DNA of 64,000 bases from Deltaproteobacteria bacterium (GCA_018266075.1 JAFEBB010000007.1:1-64000), one strand, 5' to 3'. Positions 8,262-16,532 are shown, numbered from the stretch's first letter. Notes: generated from the sequence alone by a model not told the origin. Program-made: numbers and translations.

Positions 8262-8507
8262 CGGAAGATGTCCCGAGACTCTCGCCCGAGGTGCAGAACA
8301 TCTCCGAGAGATGTCGCGAGACCTTTCAAAGGTCCGAGGACATCTTCTCGAGGTCCCCGGAGGATCTCTCGATGATCTCCGCGGAGGTGCCTGAGATGTC
8401 GAAGGCAGCTCGGAAGATCCCGCGGGACCTCACGAGGATCTCGGCGTGATCTCTCGGGGAGCCCCGGACCATCTCGCAGAGAGCCCGGCAGAGGCTCGAG
8501 AGATGTG
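8262..8507. repeat. Degenerate repeat-rich non-coding stretch
   Basis: The 406 bases between 8116 and 8521 hold no convincing gene. From about 8262 to 8507 the sequence cycles through variants of AGATGTC, GAGGATCTC, CCGAGGA and TCTCG. AGATGTC or AGATGTG occurs at 8266, 8309, 8394 and 8501, with the complementary CATCT forms between. The repeats are imperfect and lack a fixed period. Short open frames across it have unusual composition and were not called. Confidence 0.5.
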
Positions 8508-8521
8508 CACGGCGCGTGGGC

Positions 8522-9097
8522 TCAGCTCGCGCGCATGCCCGCGACAAGCGCCAGGAGCTCGACGAACGAACGGACGCCCAGCTTGGAATGGATGCGGAGC
8601 AAGTGGGTCCTCACCGTGCCTTCCTTGCGGCCCAGCTCGCGGGCAATGGCCTCGCGAAGCAGGCCGCGATTCCGGCGCACGAGCACCTGAGTCTCGGTCG
8701 GGGTGAGCCCGTACTTCTTGGCCGCGAGGAGGGCCTGCGCGTCCCGGTCGACGACCTGGGCCAGGTCGAGGACGACGTGGAGGCCGGAGCGCGCGAGCTC
8801 CGCGATGGAGGTCACCCGGAAGCGCTCGCCTCCGCCAGCCGGCGGGATGGCCGCCTTGAGCGCCTCGAGCAGGGAAGGGCTGATGCGGCCGCGAGGGCCG
8901 GCATGGTGGTTGGTGGCGAGGAGGCGGCCGTCGCCGGCGAGGACGTACGCGGGATGAGGGACGGCGTCGAGGAAGTCCCGGAGGAACGCGACGACGGCGG
9001 CAGCGATGTCGTCGGGGCGAGGCACGGCGAGCTCCCGCGGGCCAGACGAGGACCGGAGGCCGGACCCCATGTCCGGACCCGAGGGACCGAGGAGCAC
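8522..9097 (-). CDS. LuxR-type HTH transcriptional regulator with small PAS-like sensor region
   Basis: This is a 191-residue regulator. The C-terminal 65 residues form a LuxR/GerE helix-turn-helix: LTPTETQVLVRRNRGL, then IARELGRKEGTVRTHLLRIHSKLGV, with the turn and recognition helix clear. Residues of about 30-115 (FLRDFLDAVPHPAYVLAGDGRLLATNH) resemble a short PAS domain that may bind a ligand. There is no receiver domain. The ATG at 9097 is the first in frame; Met10 is an alternative. It is divergent from the small zinc-binding protein gene at 9245, and the space between contains three overlapping inverted repeats that could be autoregulatory sites. Confidence 0.85.
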   Translation of the reverse strand: MLLGPSGPDMGSGLRSSSGPRELAVPRPDDIAAAVVAFLRDFLDAVPHPAYVLAGDGRLLATNHHAGPRGRISPSLLEALKAAIPPAGGGERFRVTSIAELARSGLHVVLDLAQVVDRDAQALLAAKKYGLTPTETQVLVRRNRGLLREAIARELGRKEGTVRTHLLRIHSKLGVRSFVELLALVAGMRAS

Positions 9098-9156
9098 AGG
9101 GCGTGCCGGGGGCTAAGTGGCGGGAAAGTGGGTGGTTCACGCGGCGTGCGAGTTGG

Positions 9157-9210
9157 GGGGCGATCGCGGCGACGACAGGGGTGATCGCCCCGTAATCACC
9201 TCCCGGGAGG
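9157..9210. promoter_or_regulatory. Cluster of overlapping inverted repeats between divergent genes
   Basis: Three dyads are packed into 54 bases: GGGGCGATC (9157-9165) with GATCGCCCC (9183-9191); GGTGAT (9180-9185) with ATCACC (9195-9200), overlapping the first; and the perfect palindrome CCTCCCGGGAGG (9199-9210). They lie between the LuxR-type gene (start 9097, minus) and the gene at 9245 (plus). They may be operators for the regulator or alternative RNA hairpins. Confidence 0.4.
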
Positions 9211-9244
9211 GAGCGTTGGTTGAGCAGTCCGGAAAGGCCTCCGT

Positions 9245-9720
9245 TTGATCCAGAATCTAGCCGTGACTGCGGAGACCGAAACTCCGGTGCGGTGCCGCTT
9301 GCACGATCGGCTCGCGCCCTACGCGTGCTTGAGGTGCGGGAACTTCTGCTGTGGTTTTTGCTTTGAGGAGATGGCTCGCGAGCAGGTTTGTGTCTCATGC
9401 GAGAAGGCCATCGCTGCGAAGCGTGCTGACCTCGACCGCGAATCGCGCTGGACCCGAAGCGTGGCCACGGTGGCATTCGTAGAACCCGTGGCGTGCTTCG
9501 TGTTCGTCGCGCTATACGCCAATCGAATCCCGGCGTGGGTGCCGCTCTGGGGCATGGTGGCGATGGGTAGCGTGCTCCCGTTCGTCCTGGGCACCGTGGC
9601 GTTGCGGAACACGCCGAAACCGATCAACGAGAGGTGGCTTGGCGCGTCGGGCTCGCGTTTGCGCTTGCGATTGGTTGGCTTGTGATTTGGCTGCTGGTCA
9701 GGGTCGCCAGCGTTCGATGA
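9245..9720 (+). pseudogene. B-box-like zinc-binding membrane protein, probably frameshifted
   Basis: The N-terminal 60 residues contain paired cysteines and His (CRLHDR, CLRCGNFCCGFC, CVSC) in a B-box/zinc-ribbon-like order. Two membrane helices follow (VAFVEPVACFVFVALY; MVAMGSVLPFVLGTVAL). In this frame the protein then becomes Arg/Ser-rich and stops at 9685. One frame back, from about 9605-9640, the sequence reads a hydrophobic helix (GLAFALAIGWLVIWLLV) and stops at 9718-9720, sharing an ATGA overlap with the next start at 9717. A single lost base near 9605-9640 explains this. TTG 9245 or GTG 9263 is the start. A protein of similar plan is encoded at 56356. Confidence 0.6.
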
Positions 9721-10146
9721 GGTCCCCGCTCCCCTGGAGCTTCCACGCCGCGTACCTCGCGCGGCTCGACGTGGATTTGATCCACCAAGCCCTCACGCTC
9801 GAGTTGCGTTCCAAATTGACGATCACCAGGAGACCGATCAGCTCGCGCGCGTGGTCGTGAGCGGGTTGGAGCTCCTCGTCGCGCTGCCGCCGAAGCCCGA
9901 CCCGACCGACAAGTGGGCAGGTGATGAGCTCCCGTGGATCGATGCAGGTCCGGGCCGAATCGAGAACGACACGACGCCACTTCCCGACGTGCCGGAAGGG
10001 TGCTTTCTGCACTACTTCTACACCCGAGGTACCTGGCAGTACTTCCACGTGTGCGGACGCGACGCAAAGCTCGGTTGGCTCGAAGCGAATCCGGTGCCGT
10101 CGAAGTCAGGACGACGCGCATCCTTCGCTCACGACGATACTCATGA
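9717..10146 (+). pseudogene. Unknown small gene, coupled to the preceding one and probably frameshifted twice
   Basis: ATG 9717 overlaps the stop of the preceding gene and reads RSPLPWSFHAAYLARLDVD. From about 9800 protein-like sequence continues one frame back (FQIDDHQETDQLARVVVSG, then a run ending GWLEANP). Near 10095 a further step of the same direction gives VEVRTTRILRSRRYS, stopping at 10144-10146 and overlapping another ATG at 10143. The reconstructed protein is about 140 residues, soluble and not recognised. All steps equal one lost base, so sequencing error or real decay are both possible. Confidence 0.45.
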
Positions 10147-10346
10147 ACGACGCTGATCTTGCCTCGCGACCACTTCCAGCTCACGAGGACGTTGATGCTG
10201 TCGAGATACTCAAGAGCGCACTGGCATCTGACGCCTTGCCTCACCTCACGCTGGGCCCCTCATGGCGTCCGACGATCATTTTCACGCTGCAGCATCCAGG
10301 CGAAATAGTGGCCGTAATAGCCGCGGCCGACGAAGACGTCGGGTGA
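10143..10346 (+). CDS. Short hypothetical frame after the frameshifted gene
   Basis: ATG 10143 overlaps the reconstructed stop of the previous gene (ATGA) and opens a 67-residue frame starting MNDADLASRPLPAHEDVDA. Its last third is antisense to the end of the gene at 10260-10757, and may be out of frame. Only the start and the first 40 residues look coding. No family is recognised. Confidence 0.25.
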   Translation: MNDADLASRPLPAHEDVDAVEILKSALASDALPHLTLGPSWRPTIIFTLQHPGEIVAVIAAADEDVG

Positions 10347-10757
10347 CATTCCGTTTGGACAGAGTCGTTCGTGGCGTGCTCGGTACGCCACGCCCCGCTG
10401 GCCCCACTCGCCGTTGTCACCGTCGTAGAGCAACCCAAGCCGGATGGTGAGGCTCGCGACGTACAGACCTTCCGCGTCGTCCGAATGGGCTCCATCCGGC
10501 AGCAACCAAGCGTGGGCCTCGCGGAACATCCGGAGGGTGTCGCGGGACGCTTCCTTTGAGACGTCGAGCCCCGTCAGGGACGGCGGCTCGATGAGGAGGT
10601 AGAACGCCAGGAACATCAAGTGAAGGGCGAGCTCTCGCTCACGTTCTCCATCGAGCCAGGCACGTCGAAGAAGCTCAAATGCCTGGGGCAGTGTGCGCTC
10701 ATTCCTCGGAGGCACGTGCCGGGATTCCAGTTCGATGGCTTCTTGCAGAGTGCCCAT
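10260..10757 (-). CDS. Hypothetical protein translationally coupled to the GcvT-family gene
   Basis: This 165-residue protein is not recognised. It is soluble and helical (LPQAFELLRRAWLDGERERELALHLMFLAFYLLIEPP), with aromatic-rich segments near the end (RGYYGHYFAWML). The ATG at 10757 shares its A with the stop of the upstream GcvT-family gene (TGATG), so translation is likely coupled. The frame is open for 40 more codons upstream, but those lie inside the neighbouring gene. A helical, Glu/Arg-rich protein of this size could be an immunity or accessory protein, but nothing in the sequence proves it. Confidence 0.65.
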   Translation of the reverse strand: MGTLQEAIELESRHVPPRNERTLPQAFELLRRAWLDGERERELALHLMFLAFYLLIEPPSLTGLDVSKEASRDTLRMFREAHAWLLPDGAHSDDAEGLYVASLTIRLGLLYDGDNGEWGQRGVAYRARHERLCPNGMSPDVFVGRGYYGHYFAWMLQRENDRRTP

Positions 10758-13228
10758 CAGCACTTGATCTTCTTCATCTCCGGATCGAACAGCGGCTTGA
10801 TCGAGCACACCGCGGGATACTTCTTCCCGGCGATATCCACTTCCCACTTGCCGTCGTCGAAGTACTTCTGATCGCACACTTCGCCGGCCTCGATCATGGC
10901 GAGTCCCACGCTGCCGCCCACGGTCCAGCCGTAGCTCGCCGCGCGGATGTACCCCACGGCCTTCCCATTCCGCAGCACGGGCTCGGCGTGGAACATCAGC
11001 GGCTCGGGATCCTTCACCAGCACCTGCACGATGCGCCGCTTCAGCGGCCCCTCGGCCTTCTTCGCGAGCACTGCATCCTTGCCGATGAATCCGCCCGGCT
11101 TCTTCAGATCCACCGCGAAGCCCAGGCCGGCCTCGAGCACGGAGTCGGTGTTGTCGATGTCGTGGCCATAGTCGCGATAGCCCTTCTCCATGCGCAGGCT
11201 CGCGAGCGCCTTTAGCCCCGCGTGACGAAGCCCCACGCTCTTTCCGGCCTCCGTGATGAGGTCGTACACGTGCGTGGCCTGCTCGGTCGGAATGTAAAGC
11301 TCGTATCCCAGCTCGCCGAGGTAGGTGATGCGCACGCAGAGCGCCCGCGCGAAGCCGATGTCGATCTCCTTCGCACAGCGGAAGGGGAACGCCTCGTTGC
11401 TCAAGTCGGCGGTGGTCACCTTCTGCATGAGCTCGCGTGAACGCGGACCTTGAATGTTGATCTGCGCGTAGCCGCTGGTGACGTCCTGCACGAACGCGTG
11501 CGCGCTCTCCGGGATGTGCTTCTTCATCCAGGTCTCGGCGTGGCGATACGCCGTGTCGCTGGCCACCACCCAGTACTTCTCGTCGTTCAACTTTGTCACC
11601 GTGAGGTCGGCTTCCAACTTACCCATTGGGTTGAGCCACTGGGTGTAGGTGATCATCCCGGTCTTGTCGTCGACGTTGTTCGCCGAGATGTGGTTGAGCA
11701 CCTTGCCCGCATCGCGACCCTGAACCAGGTACTTGGACATGAAGCTCATGTCCATGAGGATCACGCCCTCGCGACACGCCTTGTGCTCGCTCTCCCAGTG
11801 CTTCCACCAGTCCTGACGACCCCACGAGAGCGGCCCCGGCTCGGGCTTCTCGCCCTCGGGCGCGTACCAATCCGCGCCTTCCCAGCCCGACACGTCCTTG
11901 AAGTACGCACGCTGCGCCACCAGGCGCTCATGAATGGCCGACTTCTTCGCGCCGCGCGCCGTCTGCATCGAGCGGGACGGGTAGTGCGTCTGATAAACCA
12001 TACCCAGCGATTCCACAGTGCGCGTCCGCCGGTACTCGGGGTTCGACTGGTAGACCTGCAGTCGATCGATATCCATCGCGGTCACGTCGACGTCCGGGTG
12101 ACCGTTCATGATCCAGTGCGCCATCACCCGGCCCATGCCGCCGCCGGTGAGGATGCCGATCGAGTTCAGGCCCGCGCAGACGAAGTAGTTCTTGATCTCC
12201 GGCGCCTCGCCGACGACGGGCTTCAGGTCGGGCGTGAAGCTCTCCGGGCCGCAGAAGAACTTGCGGACGCCCACCTCCATCGACGCGGGCACGCGGCTCA
12301 TGGCCTTCTCGACGTAGGGCCCCATGCGCTCCCAGTCGGGACGGATCTCGCCGAAGCTGAAGTCCTCGGGGATGCCGCCGATGTTCCAGGGCGCGCAGAT
12401 GGGCTCGAAGAGCCCAATCATCAGACCGCCCACCTCTTCGCGGATGTAGCCGTAGGAGCCCGGGTCCTCGAGCACGGGCCAGTCGCGCGAGATGCCGGGG
12501 ACCTTCTCGGTAATTAAATAGTAGTGCTCGGCGGCCTGGAGGGGGATGTTCACGCCGTTCTTCGCGCCGAGCTGTCGCGCCCACATGCCGGCGCAGTTCA
12601 CGACGTACTCGCACGCGATGTCGCCGTGCGGTGTCTGCACGCCGACCACGCGGCCCTTCTCGACCTTTACGCCAATGCACGGCGTGTTCTCGAGGATGGT
12701 CACGCCTTGCATGCGCGCGCCCTTGGCCATCGACATCGTCACGTCGACGGGGTTCGCGCGGCCGTCTTCCTTCACGTAGAAGCCGGCGAGGATGTCGTCG
12801 GTCTTCGCGAGCGGGAAGAGCTCCTTCACCTGGTTCGGGCCGATCTCGTGGACGTCGACGCCGCAGTAGCGGTTGAACGCCGAGACGCGCCGGTACTCCT
12901 CGAGGCGGTCCTTGTCGCACGCGACCTCGATGAAGCCGACCGGCGAGAAGCCCGTGGCCAGGCCCGTCTCCTCCTCGAGCTTCGAGTAGAGCTTGGCCGT
13001 GTACTTGCGCATCTCCGTGCTGGTCTCGGAGGTGCTGCCGAAGGTGACCATGAGCCCCGCGGCGTGCCAGGTGGTGCCGCTGGTGAGGCGATCGCGCTCG
13101 AGGAGGACGGTGTCCTTCCAGCCGGCGTGACCCAGGTGGTACGCAATCGAGGTGCCGATGATGCCGCCGCCGATGACGACGACGCGCGCGTGCTTGGGGA
13201 GCTCGGGGACGTTCATGGGCGCGAGCAT
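10757..13228 (-). CDS. GcvT-family FAD-dependent oxidoreductase (dimethylglycine/sarcosine dehydrogenase-like)
   Basis: The 823-residue protein has an N-terminal FAD-binding DAO domain (dinucleotide motif VVIGGGIIGTSIAYHL at about residues 14-29; GTTWHAAGLM near 55), a central linker domain, a GCV_T aminomethyltransferase domain (about 430-715) and a GCV_T C-terminal barrel (about 720-815). This is the architecture of dimethylglycine and sarcosine dehydrogenases, which demethylate N-methyl amino acids and pass the one-carbon unit to tetrahydrofolate. The exact substrate cannot be read from sequence. ATG 13228 has AAGGG about seven bases before it; ATG 13216 is possible. The next gene starts on its stop codon. 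No gcvH or gcvP is nearby. Confidence 0.92.
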   Translation of the reverse strand: MLAPMNVPELPKHARVVVIGGGIIGTSIAYHLGHAGWKDTVLLERDRLTSGTTWHAAGLMVTFGSTSETSTEMRKYTAKLYSKLEEETGLATGFSPVGFIEVACDKDRLEEYRRVSAFNRYCGVDVHEIGPNQVKELFPLAKTDDILAGFYVKEDGRANPVDVTMSMAKGARMQGVTILENTPCIGVKVEKGRVVGVQTPHGDIACEYVVNCAGMWARQLGAKNGVNIPLQAAEHYYLITEKVPGISRDWPVLEDPGSYGYIREEVGGLMIGLFEPICAPWNIGGIPEDFSFGEIRPDWERMGPYVEKAMSRVPASMEVGVRKFFCGPESFTPDLKPVVGEAPEIKNYFVCAGLNSIGILTGGGMGRVMAHWIMNGHPDVDVTAMDIDRLQVYQSNPEYRRTRTVESLGMVYQTHYPSRSMQTARGAKKSAIHERLVAQRAYFKDVSGWEGADWYAPEGEKPEPGPLSWGRQDWWKHWESEHKACREGVILMDMSFMSKYLVQGRDAGKVLNHISANNVDDKTGMITYTQWLNPMGKLEADLTVTKLNDEKYWVVASDTAYRHAETWMKKHIPESAHAFVQDVTSGYAQINIQGPRSRELMQKVTTADLSNEAFPFRCAKEIDIGFARALCVRITYLGELGYELYIPTEQATHVYDLITEAGKSVGLRHAGLKALASLRMEKGYRDYGHDIDNTDSVLEAGLGFAVDLKKPGGFIGKDAVLAKKAEGPLKRRIVQVLVKDPEPLMFHAEPVLRNGKAVGYIRAASYGWTVGGSVGLAMIEAGEVCDQKYFDDGKWEVDIAGKKYPAVCSIKPLFDPEMKKIKC

Positions 13229-13253
13229 ATGCGCCCTTGGGAACGTGCCCTAG

Positions 13254-13267
13254 CGTCGTCGACGACG
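13254..13267. promoter_or_regulatory. Perfect 14-base palindrome in a divergent promoter region
   Basis: CGTCGTCGACGACG lies 26 bases upstream of the GcvT-family start (minus) and about 70 bases upstream of the small membrane protein at 13335 (plus). It could be an operator. In such GC-rich DNA the simple CG/GTC composition makes chance plausible. Confidence 0.25.
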
Positions 13268-13334
13268 GGTTCTCGGCGCTGTGCGTCACTGCGGCCCGCG
13301 CGCCGTCCGTGGTCTGATGAGGGCAGGGGGAACC

Positions 13335-13703
13335 ATGTCCTATCTGTATGCGAAGGCGCTCGCGCCGCTCATGGCCGCATTCTTCCTGGCCACGGTGAAG
13401 CCGTTTCTCAGGGTGCTCAAGTCGGCCGTCCCGGCACCCAATCGCGAGCGTTACCTCAAGCTCGTGAACGCGCTCGGCCCGGGCTCTGATCTCGGCGCCG
13501 GACTCTTTCTGGGACTGATTCTCGCGCTCGGGACATTCGGGTTCGGCTGGTACTGGCTGCCCAACTCGACCGGCTCCAATGCGCCGACCATCGCGGCGTT
13601 GATCGCAGGACTCGTGTTCTATGCGTACTTCTTTGTCTTGATGCGGTGGCGCGCGACGCGGGCGTACCAGCACATGGAGGAAGTGATGTCTGACGAGCCC
13701 TGA
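13335..13703 (+). CDS. Small two-helix membrane protein
   Basis: This 122-residue hypothetical protein starts at ATG 13335, with GGGGGA five bases before it; an earlier in-frame ATG at 13281 lacks this. Two or three hydrophobic segments are visible (LGAGLFLGLILALGTFGFGWYWL; TIAALIAGLVFYAYFFVLM). The C-terminus is charged and cytoplasmic-looking (RATRAYQHMEEVMSDEP). The amphipathic first 40 residues may lie along the membrane. I do not recognise a family. It is divergent from the GcvT-family gene and precedes the Lon-domain gene by about 100 bases, without obvious coupling. Confidence 0.7.
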   Translation: MSYLYAKALAPLMAAFFLATVKPFLRVLKSAVPAPNRERYLKLVNALGPGSDLGAGLFLGLILALGTFGFGWYWLPNSTGSNAPTIAALIAGLVFYAYFFVLMRWRATRAYQHMEEVMSDEP

Positions 13704-13762
13704 ACCCTCGACCCCTCGTCCCACCTGCCGGAAAGAGGGCGTCAGGTCGTTAAGCGAATTGT

Positions 13763-13768
13763 TAATAT
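13763..13768 (+). promoter_or_regulatory. Possible -10 element in an AT-rich patch
   Basis: TAATAT at 13763-13768 sits in the only AT-rich run of this intergenic region (between 13749 and 13770), 33 bases before the ATG at 13801. No good -35 box is visible at 16-18 bases, so the call is weak. Confidence 0.3.
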
Positions 13769-13800
13769 CGAGCAGCTGTTCGGTGAGGTAGGCCTGAAGC

Positions 13801-15378
13801 ATGGGCGACGCGCTCATCCCTCTGGAGCAGCTCCCTGCCACCAGCGGAATTCTGCCGCTCCATAACGCGCTGCTCTTTCCCGGTGGTGTGTTGCCCGTTC
13901 GCGTCTCCAGCCAGAGCGGGATCGAGCTCTTGAAGCACGCCGTGCGCGAGGACGCCTTCCTGGTGCTTGTCGCCGAGCACGGCGCGGACGGCCTCGCCCG
14001 GTTCGGCACCCTCTCCAAGGTCACCAAGCTGTTCAAGTACCCCGATGGCTCCTACGCGGCGGAGATTCAGGGGCTCGCGGCAGTCCAGATTGGCGAGGTG
14101 ACGAAGCGGGAGCCGTTCGTCGAAGCCGTCATCTCGGGCATCGAGCGCGGCGATGACGAGACGACGCCGGACGTGAAAGCGCTCGAGACTCGGCTTCGCG
14201 CGCAAATCCACACGTTGCTCGAGGCCATGAAGGCACCACCCGAGCAACGGCAACTGATCGACTCCATCCAGCGCCCCGGGCACCTCGCCGACCTCGTCAT
14301 GGCCAATGTGCCCGCCTCACTGGCGCGAAAGGAGGAGTGTCTCGCGGCCACGACAGCGGCTTGGCGACTCACGCTCGCGCTGGCTGCCGTCTCGGAGGCC
14401 ATCAGCCGCCTCGCTCAGGGCGCGAGGCTCGATGCCTTTCCACATGCCGAGACGCCGCGGCCGTCGCCGCCCCAGCCAGCGCCTCCGAAGCCGACGAGTT
14501 TGCCCGCGCAAACGCTCCGACAGATGTCTCTGTGGCTCGGTGCGTTCTTGGCGGTGGTGGCTCTGGAAGAAGGCGTCGTCCTCCGCCAGGAGATCAAGCG
14601 GCTCGAGGTGAAACTCGCCGATCGGAAGCACCTCGTCGAACAGCGCAAGGACTTCCACGACAACTACGACGCCGATATCGAGCTCTGGAAGCAGCACAAC
14701 GCAGAGCTCTGTCCTCAGCTCGAAGCGGTCGTGCCGAAGCTCCAACTCGAGTCAGGCGCAACGGCGGCGCTCCAACCAGGGAGCGACGAGCTGGTCGTCG
14801 CAGTTCCGGGACCGGCCCTCACGAACTGGCGCCCCATCCGCCAGCTCTACGAGGCCGCGCCCGGCCTGATGATTCGTCACCTCGAGGTGAGCCCAGAAGG
14901 CTGGAAGCTGACCGCGACGACGCGCTGCCCCACGCTCAAGCATCTGCCGCGCCCCGAGCGACCGGAGTCCGTCCAGGCGCTGGTCCCCATCGAGATCGAT
15001 CCCTGGGTTCCGTTGCGACGACAGGCCGAGTCGCTGGCAAAGGAGTCGAACGAGCTCGAGCCCGTCATCGATGAGATGGCGATGCTCGCGCTGCGCTCCG
15101 AGGCAATTCCCGATCTCATCGACGAGGCTCGCGACGCCGATCGAATTCGCTCCGGCGGCATCGCCGTCCTCATCCTTTGGGACGCGCTTGCGCCCATCCT
15201 GGCGACGGGGAGGGTGGAGGGCGAGCCACACGCCATCGTCATCGATGCGGAGCTCGCTCCTGGCAGGACGTTCGACGACGTTCGCCAGGCCCTCGGTAAG
15301 CGCTTCGAGTCGCAGGTCATCGAAGCCTCTGCCACGCACGTGCGAATCCAAGTTCAAAGAAGGCCCATGGATCTGTAA
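13801..15378 (+). CDS. Lon N-terminal (substrate-binding) domain fused to a transmembrane/coiled-coil protein
   Basis: The first ~205 residues of this 525-residue protein match the LON substrate-binding domain: LPLHNALLFPGGVLPVRV, a lysine-rich middle, AAEIQGLAAVQIGEV, and the helical bundle ending HLADLVMANV. No AAA+ or Ser-Lys protease domain follows. A Pro-rich linker (220-235) leads to a likely membrane helix (about 241-262, MSLWLGAFLAVVALEEGVVL), a charged coiled coil (262-300), and a C-terminal region of about 220 residues that I do not recognise. Stand-alone Lon-N proteins exist in bacteria, but this membrane-linked form is unusual. It might act as an adaptor offering substrates to a protease. 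Confidence 0.8.
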   Translation: MGDALIPLEQLPATSGILPLHNALLFPGGVLPVRVSSQSGIELLKHAVREDAFLVLVAEHGADGLARFGTLSKVTKLFKYPDGSYAAEIQGLAAVQIGEVTKREPFVEAVISGIERGDDETTPDVKALETRLRAQIHTLLEAMKAPPEQRQLIDSIQRPGHLADLVMANVPASLARKEECLAATTAAWRLTLALAAVSEAISRLAQGARLDAFPHAETPRPSPPQPAPPKPTSLPAQTLRQMSLWLGAFLAVVALEEGVVLRQEIKRLEVKLADRKHLVEQRKDFHDNYDADIELWKQHNAELCPQLEAVVPKLQLESGATAALQPGSDELVVAVPGPALTNWRPIRQLYEAAPGLMIRHLEVSPEGWKLTATTRCPTLKHLPRPERPESVQALVPIEIDPWVPLRRQAESLAKESNELEPVIDEMAMLALRSEAIPDLIDEARDADRIRSGGIAVLILWDALAPILATGRVEGEPHAIVIDAELAPGRTFDDVRQALGKRFESQVIEASATHVRIQVQRRPMDL

Positions 15379-15408
15379 TTGCCAATCGGGAGTGATTCGT
15401 CGCGAGCC

Positions 15409-16419
15409 ATGTCCGCCTTCCCCGACGCCAACCACTCAGGCATCTACGACGTCGGCGACCTCCGCTTGCCGCGCGCGCTCGTGTCGCCGGGCCCGGTGCA
15501 CTTCGTCCTCGGTGCGCTCGCGCGTCGGCCTGAGTCTGCCGCGCTCGACGACGAGACCGATCGCGCGCGCGTCCACCTCCGCTTGACGCTCGATGCGCCT
15601 CAGCCCGATCGCGTGCACGTCGACGCACTCCAGCGCAACGTTCGCCGCTCGTTCCGCGAGGTGCTCGCCGAGCTCCGCAAGACCGGTTGGCGCTTCGAGG
15701 CCGACGGCTTGTCGCCCTGGGTGGCCGCGATTCACGGTTCGACGTCGGCCGGGTTCGAGGACCTCGATGCCGCCGAGATGTTCGCGCGCTGCATCGTGCA
15801 CTACGACGGCATCCCGCACGCGATGCCGCACCACGAGTGGGTGAAGAGGGAGTTCCGAAGCTGGAACCACGAGAGCCAGGCCAACTTCGCGCACCTCTTC
15901 ATCGACTGGTACGACCGCGACTGGTACCGCGATCTCCCCGGCATCCCCGCGGCACTGGTGTGGCTCGAGTCCAAGCGACGGTTCCTCAAGCGCTGGACCG
16001 TCGAGCTTCGCGACAAGCCCGAGCCACCGAGCGACGACGCTCGACACTTCGAGCCGCGCGTCTACGCCGCGCTCGCCGAGGCCAAAGACGCGCTCGTGCG
16101 CGCCACCGAGCCGCCTCCGCCCAATCCGCAATACCCGGACTTGAACCGCAGCCTCTGGAGCGGCACGCGCCAGCAGCTGCTTGCCGAGGTCGCCGAGCTC
16201 TCCCAGGCCGCGGGACCCATTCCGTACCTCGGGCTCGACGAGGCGCAGAAGGAGCTGGGACTGCCCGGGCCCGCGCGTTGGACCTCGCAGCTCGTGCTTC
16301 GCTCGCTGAACCTCGCGCAGACCTGGACGGACCAGCGCGTCGAAGGCCGGCCCGAGCTCGATGCAGCGTTCTCGAAGCTGCAGCGCGCGGCAGAGGATGG
16401 CTTCGGATGGAGTTGGTGA
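15409..16419 (+). CDS. Hypothetical protein
   Basis: This is a 336-residue soluble protein without signal peptide or membrane segment. It is rich in Trp, Asp and Arg, with clear helical stretches (NVRRSFREVLAELRKTGWRF; AHLFIDWYDRDWYRDLPGIP; RQQLLAEVAELSQAAGP). I do not recognise a family. ATG 15409 is chosen over a TTG at 15379. It starts 30 bases after the Lon-domain gene in the same direction, so the two may be co-transcribed. Nothing in it points to catalysis. Confidence 0.7.
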   Translation: MSAFPDANHSGIYDVGDLRLPRALVSPGPVHFVLGALARRPESAALDDETDRARVHLRLTLDAPQPDRVHVDALQRNVRRSFREVLAELRKTGWRFEADGLSPWVAAIHGSTSAGFEDLDAAEMFARCIVHYDGIPHAMPHHEWVKREFRSWNHESQANFAHLFIDWYDRDWYRDLPGIPAALVWLESKRRFLKRWTVELRDKPEPPSDDARHFEPRVYAALAEAKDALVRATEPPPPNPQYPDLNRSLWSGTRQQLLAEVAELSQAAGPIPYLGLDEAQKELGLPGPARWTSQLVLRSLNLAQTWTDQRVEGRPELDAAFSKLQRAAEDGFGWSW

Positions 16420-16511
16420 GACTTGAGCCGGTCGAGGAACTCCTCGTGCAGCTGGAAATGCCGACACTGGCCCCGGAGCGACGGGTTGTATTCGCAGCCC
16501 ACCGTTCGACT

Positions 16512-16532
16512 CAGGTAAACTGAAGGTACCTG
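16512..16532. promoter_or_regulatory. Inverted repeat upstream of the FHA gene
   Basis: CAGGTA (16512-16517) and TACCTG (16527-16532) flank a 9-base spacer, 27 bases before the ATG at 16559. It could be an operator or a short hairpin in the leader. Confidence 0.25.

Noticed and set aside
13229-13334. Glycine or other riboswitch before the GcvT-family gene
   Set aside because: Only about 100 bases separate it from the divergent gene, and no tandem aptamer features were seen, just short palindromes.
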